Source: Gammaproteobacteria bacterium
GTDB taxonomy: Bacteria; Pseudomonadota; Gammaproteobacteria; Steroidobacterales; JACDCP01
Length of the DNA stretch: 22,564 bases
Reading direction: 5' to 3'
Assembly: GCA_013817465.1 (NCBI GenBank)
Contig: JACDCP010000009.1
Span: 1-22,564 of the forward strand
This document shows positions 1 to 7,211 of this stretch, piece by piece; the stretch's first letter is position 1, and each line of letters opens with the position of its first letter. The notes under the pieces were generated by a model, which was not told the origin of the DNA, did no database searches, and was given only the letters and a program-made list of their open reading frames with translations. The position numbers and the translations under genes are program-made.

Positions 1-1168
1 GCGTTGTCCGGTCAGGCTCGCCGGGATAAATTGCGGCCAGCCGCGATCGCTCGATGACAAGAGCCGCTGGCCGTCCGTGGAAATGCGGCGCAAACATGCC
101 GGTATCCACGAGGATGACCCGGCCCCCCATGCGCGAAACGATCCGGCGATTCGAAGTCGGCGAATGACCGACGATGACCCGCCCGACGTCGAGCCGCTCG
201 AGCGCGGGTTCCAGCACCGCGGATTCGAGCAACGGATGACACCACGCGGTGCCGCGATACCACAGTGGCCCATGCTCATTCAGCGCGGGAGATTCGCTCA
301 GCTCGACGAATTCCCTGGCGGCCGTCAAGATCGAGTCGTCGAGCTTTGTCGACGAGTTCGAATTGTCCTTCAGCATCGCGGCCACTTCGTCTGCGGCGAT
401 TACCGCATCTGCATCCCAGGCCACGACGCCTGCTTCGACGAACCGATGCCAGAGCTCGAGAAAGTCACGCACTTCGCGGCGCAGATTTTCGTTGAGCGCG
501 GCCCCACCGAGCTTCGATACGAGAGGGGACAAGCCTCCGTGCACGAAAGCCGAGTCGTCGATGACGACGATCAGCGGCAGGCCCAGCAACCAGCGGCCAT
601 ACCGGCCGGTGGGTGCGAACGCGGCGCGCCGCCCGAAATAGCCCGGCGGATAGCGCCCATCGAACTCCGCCCGGCTCTCCTCGACCGGGCGTGGTCCATG
701 AGCAGCGCGAAAATGGGTGAACGCGCTATCCCGGATTGCGACAGACTCCTCGCCCGCGAACGCGGCGAAATCCTCGTCCGTCACATAACGGAAATCTGCC
801 ATCATGTTCATGAGCTCATGATTGCCGAGCACGACATGAAAATGTCCGCCGGCGGCGCTTGCTTCTTCCTGCAGACGCATCACCAGGTCCAGTACGCCGC
901 GCGAATCCGGTCCGCGGTCGATCAGGTCGCCGACGCTGACGACATGGGTTTCGCCGCCCGTCCAGCGGAGCTGGTCATCGACGATGTCTGCCGCCTGAAG
1001 CAGGCTGACGAGCTGCTCGTGCGCACCATGAACGTCGCTGAACGCGACGACCCTCGGCACGTCCTCCCAGCGCCACTGAGTTTCGCGCTCGTCCGACGCG
1101 TTCGCTGATTGCAGTACGCCCGCCGCCACGGGGACGGCAAGCCAACCGAAATGCCAGACCGCGTTCAC
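1..1168 (-). CDS. Calcineurin-like metallophosphoesterase, Shewanella-like (PPP-type) phosphatase, partial
   Basis: This frame is open without a stop from a GTG at 1168 to the left window edge, about 389 codons, so the C-terminus is missing. The metal-binding motifs of PPP-type phosphatases appear in order: FSDVHG near residue 50, VGDLIDRGPDS, LGNHELMNM, HGGLSP and VGHSPTSNRR. The spacing and the GNHE and HGG boxes resemble the bacterial Shewanella-like protein phosphatases, which are dimetal serine/threonine or tyrosine phosphatases. This is a family inference and the substrate is unknown. The N-terminus (MNAVWHFGWLAVPVAAGVLQSANA) reads like a signal peptide, which suggests a periplasmic enzyme. 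An in-frame TAG lies about 30 nt upstream of the GTG, so no much longer start is possible. The ribosome binding site is weak, so the exact start is uncertain. Confidence 0.8.
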   Translation of the reverse strand, partial: MNAVWHFGWLAVPVAAGVLQSANASDERETQWRWEDVPRVVAFSDVHGAHEQLVSLLQAADIVDDQLRWTGGETHVVSVGDLIDRGPDSRGVLDLVMRLQEEASAAGGHFHVVLGNHELMNMMADFRYVTDEDFAAFAGEESVAIRDSAFTHFRAAHGPRPVEESRAEFDGRYPPGYFGRRAAFAPTGRYGRWLLGLPLIVVIDDSAFVHGGLSPLVSKLGGAALNENLRREVRDFLELWHRFVEAGVVAWDADAVIAADEVAAMLKDNSNSSTKLDDSILTAAREFVELSESPALNEHGPLWYRGTAWCHPLLESAVLEPALERLDVGRVIVGHSPTSNRRIVSRMGGRVILVDTGMFAPHFHGRPAALVIERSRLAAIYPGEPDRTT

Positions 1169-1278
1169 GCGCTTCGATCGAATACGTGACTTTACCTACC
1201 GAGGCGCCACGTAAATAACGACTCTACGGGCGACTCCGACAATCATCAAAGCTGGAATCGAGCCTACAGGAGGTGCCG

Positions 1279-1362
1279 ATGAGTACGCAACGATATTCGC
1301 CCGGACCGGCCGCGCCACGTTTTGCGGAACCATGCAGACCTGAAGCGTGTCCAGGTCACTGA
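1279..1362 (+). CDS. Possible 27-residue small ORF with strong Shine-Dalgarno
   Basis: A consensus AGGAGGT at 1268-1274 sits 4 nt before an ATG that opens a 27-codon frame ending in TGA at 1360. The peptide is rich in Pro and Ala, has two Cys, and lacks a hydrophobic segment. It lies in the 213-nt gap between the phosphatase start and the convergent end of the lipoprotein gene. I recognise no family. The only support is the ribosome binding site, which could occur by chance. Confidence 0.2.
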   Translation: MSTQRYSPGPAAPRFAEPCRPEACPGH

Positions 1363-1381
1363 TCATCTGGCTCGTGCGATA

Positions 1382-3859
1382 TTAACGCGGGCGGACGAGC
1401 AGGAGACCGTCATAAGCGGGTATTGTTACCGTTGAGACGCTGGATCCGTCATTGACGGCTGGATCCTGCATACCCTTTATTTTGACGAATTCGCCGCCAA
1501 GCTGGATCGTTCTGCTGCGCGAGGTAGCGTTGGCCAACGCAATGCCGTTATCAAAATCGCGGCGGAATACGTTTGCGTTGCCCTCGAAGACATGGACAGA
1601 ATCCAGCTCCATCCGGGTGTCCTCACGTCCGACATAGAAGAACAGCGGCTTGCTCTCGTTCTTCGTCTGCGTAAATCCGATGACATAGCGCCGCCATTCA
1701 GTGCCTACCGTGAACCTGTCCAGCTCCGAACCCAGCCAGACCCGAATAGTCCTGGGTTGGGAGGCTTTGGCCGCAAATGCGATTGTGTATTCCTTGCCCG
1801 CGGCAAGAGTGACGTTGCCGGATTTCACGTAAGCACCATCCAGATCTTCGGCATAGGTATTCATGGTAGAAACACCGAGCGATCCATTGCCATCGAGTGC
1901 CCCCGCTGTCACACGATCGATGCTTACATTCTTTGCGGTCCAACCATCGATGCCCATATCGAACGAACCGTTGGTCAGCAGCGATTCATCGGGCGAGAAA
2001 TCAGCGGCATCGTAGATCCTCGCAAAAGACCCACGCGCTTGACCCAACCAGCCGCGGTTGTCGTGAACGGCACCGATGCTATGCTCATTGATCGCCATAC
2101 CGTAGCTCGCCGATGCGGGATTGACGTCGACCGCGTATTCGTCCCACCAGGCATCCGGCGTATAGCGGGAATGCGTCCCGAAGTAACCGTTGTCCATCAG
2201 CGTCAAAGCCAGACCCAGTCTGACTGCCGCATTCGACGACGGCGGCGGGTTGACGATTCCCGGATAGAGGTTCGTCGCGGTTTTCGTCAGATTGTGCACC
2301 AGGGGCGCGCCACGTGAGCGGGAGCCCATGTTGTAAAGATAGGTCGATATCATCGAATTGAGATGACGGTATTCCGGATTACCCTTGAAATCACCGTTGC
2401 CGTAGTCGAGCCAGTTCTCCATCTCAGTACCCTGCGCTGACTCGAAGCCGCGGGCCTCGTACACGCCGGTCATAATGTAGTGATTCGGCAGCCTTTCCTG
2501 CAGCATTCGATAGAAACTGTCCAGGCCTTCGCCCAGCCAGTTCTCGCCTTCGCCATCGGTTGCATCGTCGCGGATCAAATCGTTGTTCGCGTCCGGCGCT
2601 GCCGTGTCGAGCTCGAAATAAAAATCGGCATCCAGAAGAATGCCTGAGATCGCTGCTGCAGTGGTCTCTCCGTCGCGGTACTTCATCAGATTGGCCTTCA
2701 GCCAGTCCGCGTAGAAGTGCGGGAAAGTTTTGCCAGCGCCATCTCGCGGCGACATCGAGGTCGTATTGTAGGCCCACAATTCGGCGCTCGAGCCTTGTCC
2801 CAGCACATGCTGCGCGACGATCGAGCCTGCCGGATGAGACGCCGCAGTCGATTTGTAACCCCGAAGCTGCAGCGTAACCGTATTGCTGCCCGGGTTACTG
2901 GACAGTACCCTCGCGTGCTCCGCGTTCCTGAAAGACCCTGCAGGCGCGTCATAGATCACCACATACTGGCCCGCAGCAACTTTGGATGCATCGTGAACGG
3001 ACAGTGTCAGCGCTGCGGTGGTGATCGCAGCAGTGAGCTGCGTTCCGGCTTTGTACAACCAGTGCCCGGCGTACACAGCGCAACCTGCCGAGCTCGGCCC
3101 GCCCTGGCTCACAGGTCCCGTGGACTCAAATGCAATGCCTTGTGTGACGTGGCAAGGCTTGAGCGGGTAAGACTGATAGGCTCGCGCCGAAAAATTGCGG
3201 AGCATCATCGTTGCAAGAGAATATTGCTGGGCGCTTTCGACTTTTTCCAGACCGCCACCGTGCGCCGCGATGAACTGGTATTTGGACACCATCTCGGGCG
3301 TTACACCGCCGTCGGCAGGAACTTCGTGCATGTACATTCGCGGGAAGAGATGGTGGTCGATCGAAGGCGTGCCGCCGCTTGCAGTTGGCGCCGTCTTGTT
3401 TGCGTCATCCAGATAGGAGTAACCGGACGAAGTGCCACCCTCTTCGCTCGTGATCGTGACCACGTCCACAGCACTGTTCGTTGTTCCATCGTTTGCGGTG
3501 AACTCAAATCTGTAGGCTCCTTCGACATCCGCTCGAAAGCTCATTTCCTCGCGATCCGCATTGGTCATCTCGGCCGATGCGCCGACAGGCTCCGCGACCA
3601 GCGACCATCGATAGGTCAGGCTGTCGCCATCAGGATCCGAAGCATTGCCGCTGACGGTGACCAGACTGCCGGTCAAAACGGTCTGATCAGGCCCCGCGTT
3701 GACTGTCGGTCGCTCATTGCCCGGCGAATCCGGAGGAGTGGGACCAGCAGGGCCCGCGGAATCACCGGAGGACTCGTTACTGCTGCAGGCGGCCAGTGCA
3801 ATTGCGGCCGCGGCTATCAGGAGGCCTTGCGAAATCCGTTGCGTAAAATAGACGATCAT
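1382..3859 (-). CDS. Exported lipoprotein: PKD-like domain, glycoside-hydrolase-like barrel, inserted carbohydrate-binding-like domain
   Basis: The ATG at 3859 is preferred over a GTG at 3913 because a purine-rich GAGGGTGGGGA lies just upstream and the protein then begins with a lipoprotein signal ending in LAAC-SS, with Cys at about residue 25. The protein is 825 residues. Residues about 50-135 form a PKD-like beta domain (VNAGPDQTV, DPDGDSLTYRW, FTANDG). A barrel-like region follows, with GILLDADFYFELD and TGVYEARGFE as candidate acidic active-site segments; it resembles the hypothetical glycoside hydrolase families (GHL15-like). Near residue 640 a segment beginning LTNGSFDMGIDGW looks like a CBM4/9/22 jelly roll. 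The C-terminus (RRDFDNGIALANAT ... IPAYDGLLLVRP) is the beta-sandwich end usual in such hydrolases. The likely role is cell-surface cleavage of a polysaccharide. The substrate is unknown. A c-di-GMP riboswitch precedes the gene. Confidence 0.8.
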   Translation of the reverse strand: MIVYFTQRISQGLLIAAAAIALAACSSNESSGDSAGPAGPTPPDSPGNERPTVNAGPDQTVLTGSLVTVSGNASDPDGDSLTYRWSLVAEPVGASAEMTNADREEMSFRADVEGAYRFEFTANDGTTNSAVDVVTITSEEGGTSSGYSYLDDANKTAPTASGGTPSIDHHLFPRMYMHEVPADGGVTPEMVSKYQFIAAHGGGLEKVESAQQYSLATMMLRNFSARAYQSYPLKPCHVTQGIAFESTGPVSQGGPSSAGCAVYAGHWLYKAGTQLTAAITTAALTLSVHDASKVAAGQYVVIYDAPAGSFRNAEHARVLSSNPGSNTVTLQLRGYKSTAASHPAGSIVAQHVLGQGSSAELWAYNTTSMSPRDGAGKTFPHFYADWLKANLMKYRDGETTAAAISGILLDADFYFELDTAAPDANNDLIRDDATDGEGENWLGEGLDSFYRMLQERLPNHYIMTGVYEARGFESAQGTEMENWLDYGNGDFKGNPEYRHLNSMISTYLYNMGSRSRGAPLVHNLTKTATNLYPGIVNPPPSSNAAVRLGLALTLMDNGYFGTHSRYTPDAWWDEYAVDVNPASASYGMAINEHSIGAVHDNRGWLGQARGSFARIYDAADFSPDESLLTNGSFDMGIDGWTAKNVSIDRVTAGALDGNGSLGVSTMNTYAEDLDGAYVKSGNVTLAAGKEYTIAFAAKASQPRTIRVWLGSELDRFTVGTEWRRYVIGFTQTKNESKPLFFYVGREDTRMELDSVHVFEGNANVFRRDFDNGIALANATSRSRTIQLGGEFVKIKGMQDPAVNDGSSVSTVTIPAYDGLLLVRPR

Positions 3860-4064
3860 GAGTTCCCCACCCTCAAAGCTCTCGGGTCGTTTCGTAAATT
3901 CGCGGATCGGCACGCTATCGCCATAAAAAAACTTTGTGCTTAGCTTTCGATGTGTTCGCCATTTTCAGGACGGCATCAAGTCCGCGCCGACCTGCGTCGC
4001 GCCAACCGGCGGATTGAGGGCTGGAATTGCTCGAGGTATGGCCACAAGCGGCCGACGCGGTGCC

Positions 4065-4157
4065 CCGCGTCTCCCTGGCAACCCCGCTGTCGTAGGCCTC
4101 AGCCCTTAGACCGGTGATTTTGCGTCCTCGCCTTTCGGTGAGTTTGCCCTTTACAGT
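4065..4157 (-). promoter_or_regulatory. Cyclic-di-GMP-I riboswitch (GEMM)
   Basis: The minus strand carries the conserved GEMM blocks in order and at normal spacing: GGGCAAAC, then a hairpin CUCACC-GAAA-GGCGAG with the GNRA tetraloop, then GGACGCAAA, CCGGUCUAA, and CCUACGACAGCGGGGUUGCC. These match the Vibrio Vc2 class aptamer almost block for block. The GGGC segment has G where cGAMP-sensing variants are reported to carry A, so c-di-GMP is the likely ligand, subject to exact alignment. The aptamer ends about 200 nt before the lipoprotein start. The leader has a T7 tract (complement of 3925-3931), but I see no strong hairpin just before it, so the expression platform is unresolved. Confidence 0.9.
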
Positions 4158-4164
4158 CGGGCGC

Positions 4165-4194
4165 AATATGCGACAAAACGCAGGCGCTTGGCAA
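4165..4194 (-). promoter_or_regulatory. Putative sigma70 promoter for riboswitch leader
   Basis: On the minus strand TTGCCA (4194-4189, 5 of 6 to the -35 consensus) is followed after 18 nt by CATATT (4170-4165, 4 of 6). The predicted transcription start near 4157 falls right at the 5' edge of the GEMM aptamer, which supports the assignment. Confidence 0.5.
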
Positions 4195-4263
4195 GGATCG
4201 ACGCCGGCTGTCTGCCCGAACTGTGAATCCTGTCGCAGTTAATGGCGTTGATCAGCTGTCACA

Positions 4264-5373
4264 TCACCCGGAAGAGGGCAGTCCCGCAAGTTGCTTTTCG
4301 GGGACAATTTCCGTCGCGGCAATGCATGCCCGCAGGTCTGCAAAGGAGGACAGCACCTTCTCGACCGACAGACGGCTCATACAGGGCACGTCGCCCAGGC
4401 GGCAAGTCGTCGCCGCACAAGGTCTGCACGGAAGATCCGAGAAAATCTCCTGATGCATGTCAGAGGGGTGTTTCCAGACGCCCGCCATGGAGCCCCCGAT
4501 GATTGTCAGGCTGGGGGTGCCCTGGCTGACGGCAAAATGCCTGGGTGCAGAGCAGTCACAGACGAGTGCGTCGGCGCGTGCCAGTATCGCCGCAAGGAAC
4601 GCGAGGTTCGATGGCGCCGCCACTTTGAGGAGACCACCGGTTTCCTGTTCCAGTTCGGCGATTCGTTGCGGGTCGCCGGGTGGGGCGACAGCGATGCAAC
4701 GAATGCCCCAGCGGCGGTTCAGTTCGATGACCAGTAGTTTCCAGCACTCCCGGGGCCAGACCTGCGTCTCGTGACGGGATGACGACGAGATGGCGACCAG
4801 TGGAGTACTTGCGGGTATGCCCGTACCGGTCAGGAATTTCTCCGCCTCGCATCGGGCGCGAGCATTGACAGGAAAGCGTGGTGTCAGATCGACGGGCGCT
4901 ACACCGAGAGGGCGTAACAGGTCCAGCCGGCCGGCCGCGCTATAGCTGCCGACTTCGCGGCCATGAACGTTATAGGCGAGCGAGCGCCAATTGATGCGCT
5001 TGCGGTCATGGCTGAGCCGAACCGGAATTCCCGAAAGGGCACTGATCCAGAAGGTGCGCGGCGACGCGTGATAGTCGATCAGCAGGTCGTACCGGCGTGC
5101 GCGCACTGCACGAAGCAGCGTTCGCATGGAAGCCACGTTTCGCTGCATCGAATAAGCGTGCCGCACTTCAGGACTCGCTGAGAAGACTTCCGTGGCACAA
5201 GGAGCGGAAACCGTATCGATCAGGCAATCGGGCCAGGTCCGCTTGAGGGCTGCGAGGCTCGGCGTCGTCATGAGACAGTCACCGATTCCTGCCGTCTGGA
5301 TCACCAGGACGTTTCGGTATCTGTCCGATCCGGGACTGCGCTTCTCATTCTCCGGCGGACCATGTCTTCCCAT
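4264..5373 (-). CDS. Glycosyltransferase family 9 (heptosyltransferase-like)
   Basis: The 369-residue length and layout fit GT9, the ADP-heptose:LPS heptosyltransferase superfamily. The N-terminal Rossmann half starts with VLVIQTAGIGDCLMTTPSL (residues about 22-40), matching the GxGD motif. The second half has AISSSSRHETQVWP and a nucleotide-sugar loop DCSAPRHFAVSQGTPSLTIIG. That loop normally reads more like DTGPMHLAAA-GxP, so this member is divergent. It probably acts at the cytoplasmic face of the inner membrane in LPS core or another surface glycan; donor and acceptor are not predictable. A TAG codon 6 nt before the ATG fixes the start at or after 5373, although no good Shine-Dalgarno is seen. 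The gene ends about 70 nt before the riboswitch promoter of the next gene. Confidence 0.8.
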   Translation of the reverse strand: MGRHGPPENEKRSPGSDRYRNVLVIQTAGIGDCLMTTPSLAALKRTWPDCLIDTVSAPCATEVFSASPEVRHAYSMQRNVASMRTLLRAVRARRYDLLIDYHASPRTFWISALSGIPVRLSHDRKRINWRSLAYNVHGREVGSYSAAGRLDLLRPLGVAPVDLTPRFPVNARARCEAEKFLTGTGIPASTPLVAISSSSRHETQVWPRECWKLLVIELNRRWGIRCIAVAPPGDPQRIAELEQETGGLLKVAAPSNLAFLAAILARADALVCDCSAPRHFAVSQGTPSLTIIGGSMAGVWKHPSDMHQEIFSDLPCRPCAATTCRLGDVPCMSRLSVEKVLSSFADLRACIAATEIVPEKQLAGLPSSG

Positions 5374-5562
5374 CCTGATCTAGACGCCGGCTCGACCAGA
5401 ATTCAATCGGCCGGGTCCGTGTCTGACAGCAGTGGTGAGGCATTCTCGGCCGTGAGGACGATTGATTTCCCGCGCGGCATCCGTCTAAAGAAGAAGACCG
5501 GTTCAGAGGCCCATTTGAACGCGGTTCATCGCCACGGGGTGCGGCTAAATAGGAACAACACC

Positions 5563-6252
5563 ATGTTATCGAAACCAGCCAGAGCAGCCTTAGCGGTTCC
5601 CCTCTATGTACTCCTGACGACCATGGTCGCTCGCTCAGACGAACCGGTCTCGGAGTTCGCCGAGCTCGGGATCCTGGTCGAGCAGAACGCGACGGATGGC
5701 GATACCGAGATCGTGATAACTGCGGTGCCCGATACCGATCAGGGGCTCAAGCGCTTCGCCGTTCGCACTCCGGACAAACGTCTGGTTCTGGCTGTGCGCT
5801 CGCCAGCACGCGTCATGGGACTGCGGGAGTTACTGTTCGAGACTCCTGAACCGGAGGGTGAGCAGATTCTCTCGGTTTATCCGGAAGGCAGATACAAGTT
5901 CCGGGGAATCGCCGAAGACGGCGAGCGCTTCTTCGGCACTGCGAGGCTGTCACACAGATTGCCGCATCCCACCATGATCATCCATCCAGCGAGCGGCCAG
6001 GAGGTGCCTGCCGATTCACTGACGATCCAGTGGTCGCAAGTGCCCGGCATAGAACAGTTCCTCCTCGAATTCGAGAACGAGAGCGCCGATCCGGAGCAAT
6101 CGCTCACGATCAATCTTCCGCCGGACGTCACGAGCTTCGAGGTGCCGCCCAGCCTGCTGATTCCGGGCGCCGACTATCAGGTGGGCGTCGCAACGATCGC
6201 CAGAAACGGTAACATCGTCTTCGTCGAGGTGGAATTCTCCACCGCCGACTAG
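5563..6252 (+). CDS. Secreted hypothetical protein with C-terminal Fn3-like domain
   Basis: The frame is open from 5362, but the ATG at 5563 has AGGA 8 nt upstream and begins a plausible Sec signal (LSKPARAALAVPLYVLLTTMVARS). The mature protein is therefore about 205 residues, in the periplasm or outside. The first half contains MGLRELLFETPEPEGE and YPEGRYKFRGIAEDGERFFG, motifs I associate with uncharacterised secreted proteins. Residues about 135-229 (MIIHPASGQEV, LTIQWSQVPG, YQVGVATIARNGN) look like a fibronectin type III fold. No catalytic residues are evident. It diverges from the GT9 gene across 189 nt and ends in TAG just before a strong palindrome. Function is unknown. Confidence 0.75.
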   Translation: MLSKPARAALAVPLYVLLTTMVARSDEPVSEFAELGILVEQNATDGDTEIVITAVPDTDQGLKRFAVRTPDKRLVLAVRSPARVMGLRELLFETPEPEGEQILSVYPEGRYKFRGIAEDGERFFGTARLSHRLPHPTMIIHPASGQEVPADSLTIQWSQVPGIEQFLLEFENESADPEQSLTINLPPDVTSFEVPPSLLIPGADYQVGVATIARNGNIVFVEVEFSTAD

Positions 6253-6287
6253 CTCGAGGGTAAGCGAGCTTCGATCTTTCAGTCAGC

Positions 6288-6313
6288 GCGGGATTGGCTC
6301 GAGCCAATCCCGC
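6288..6313 (+). terminator. Perfect 26-nt palindrome, likely terminator of the Fn3-like gene
   Basis: GCGGGATTGGCTC is followed directly by its exact reverse complement, giving a GC-rich hairpin 35 nt after the TAG of the Fn3-like gene and before the end of the convergent operon. Only a short AGTTTC follows on the plus strand, so termination strength is uncertain. It may act in both directions. Confidence 0.55.
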
Positions 6314-6373
6314 AGTTTCGCGCACTGTCGAAATCAGCCCGCAAGACTCGCCTGCGTCCGCTGCCCCTTCGCT

Positions 6374-6643
6374 TCAGCGCCTCGTGCGCAGCAAATCGAT
6401 GAGGATCGCGCCGACAGCCACCGTTATGCCGATGACGACCAGCGGGTGGGTCCGCACGTAGCGATCAGCTTCCCGGGCTGCGTAGCGGACCTGATCCTGC
6501 ACGTGCTCGCCCGCCTCTTCGAGGCGTCCGGCAGATGCACGGGCCGTATGCCGCAATGAGCGCTTGACCAATGCCGCGTTCTCCACGAACCGGTCCGTGG
6601 CATGGCGCGTCGCTTCCGTCAATCTGTCTTTTCCCGATCTCAT
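6374..6643 (-). CDS. DUF883/ElaB/YqjD-like tail-anchored membrane protein
   Basis: This is an 89-residue protein with a charged, helical N-terminal two-thirds (residues 1-60) and a single C-terminal membrane segment, HPLVVIGITVAVGAILIDLL, ending in RTRR. This is the layout of DUF883 (ElaB/YqjD) proteins, which anchor in the inner membrane by the C-terminus; in E. coli relatives have been linked to ribosome binding and stationary phase. A TTGAGGAC ribosome binding site precedes the ATG. It starts 10 nt after the HExxH gene and is the last gene of the three-gene operon. Confidence 0.75.
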   Translation of the reverse strand: MRSGKDRLTEATRHATDRFVENAALVKRSLRHTARASAGRLEEAGEHVQDQVRYAAREADRYVRTHPLVVIGITVAVGAILIDLLRTRR

Positions 6644-6653
6644 TTGTTTGTCC

Positions 6654-7211
6654 TCAAGTTGAGCCGTCGCGCTCCGCTATAGGATTTGGCCTGCAAGCAG
6701 CGTGCCAAGCGCCAGTGGCAGGACGTTGAAAAGCAGAACCTCTCAACAGCCCGCCAGTCAGGACAATCTCGTAGTCGGCGAGTGCGTGGCTGCCCTGACG
6801 GGGCGGGTAGCCGTGTCTCGTTCGAAAATAGTCGGCGACGATGGTCGCCTGCTGCTCGATCCCGTAGGCGGAGAACGGCTTGCCGGGCGCCAGCGGGACA
6901 TACCGGTAGTTTCTGTTGAACATCCCGCACAACACCACTTTGACGCCCCGCTGGTACTGCCAGACATGCGTCAATTCATGGACGAACCAGGCTTTGCCGT
7001 TGATGCCCAACGCCGAAAAGTCGTCCACGTGGTCGGCGGGGTGAAAGTAGATATTGCCGTCCGGCGCCATCGCCACGCCGCGCCGCTGAAAAACCCAATA
7101 GCGCCTGCGGTAGACGCGAGCTTGCGAGCAGCTGATTTCGTCGCCGAATATCTCGCGTCCGAGTGCGCTCTCGCCGGCGGTCAACGGCCGGGATGTGGAT
7201 CTCCGCCTCAT
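6654..7211 (-). CDS. Putative zinc metallopeptidase-like protein (HExxH; 'vgr-related' family)
   Basis: The 185-residue protein has FVHELTHVWQYQ with HELTH at residues 78-82, and a downstream Glu in YGIEQQA (residue 119) that could be the third zinc ligand. The conserved frame RPLTxGE, APDGNIYFHP, VPGKPF-like LAPGKPF and AYGIEQQ matches small proteins that databases often label vgr-related; I know of no proven activity for them. There is no signal peptide or membrane segment. The ATG overlaps the TGA of the upstream hydrolase gene by 4 nt (ATGA), implying translational coupling. The last 30 residues are less conserved in character. Confidence 0.65.
   Translation of the reverse strand: MRRRSTSRPLTAGESALGREIFGDEISCSQARVYRRRYWVFQRRGVAMAPDGNIYFHPADHVDDFSALGINGKAWFVHELTHVWQYQRGVKVVLCGMFNRNYRYVPLAPGKPFSAYGIEQQATIVADYFRTRHGYPPRQGSHALADYEIVLTGGLLRGSAFQRPATGAWHAACRPNPIAERDGST

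Noticed and set aside
77..1108. 343-codon plus-strand ORF
   Set aside because: It is the antisense shadow of the phosphatase gene, whose opposite strand shows all catalytic motifs; the ORF translation has no recognisable domain.
3925..3931. Intrinsic terminator as riboswitch expression platform
   Set aside because: A T7 tract is present on the minus strand, but no convincing GC-rich hairpin precedes it.
2717..3943. 408-codon plus-strand ORF
   Set aside because: It lies antisense to the lipoprotein gene, is rich in Arg and has no domain or ribosome binding site.
3915..4166. 83-codon minus-strand ORF upstream of the lipoprotein
   Set aside because: It covers the GEMM riboswitch and leader, whose RNA conservation explains the sequence.
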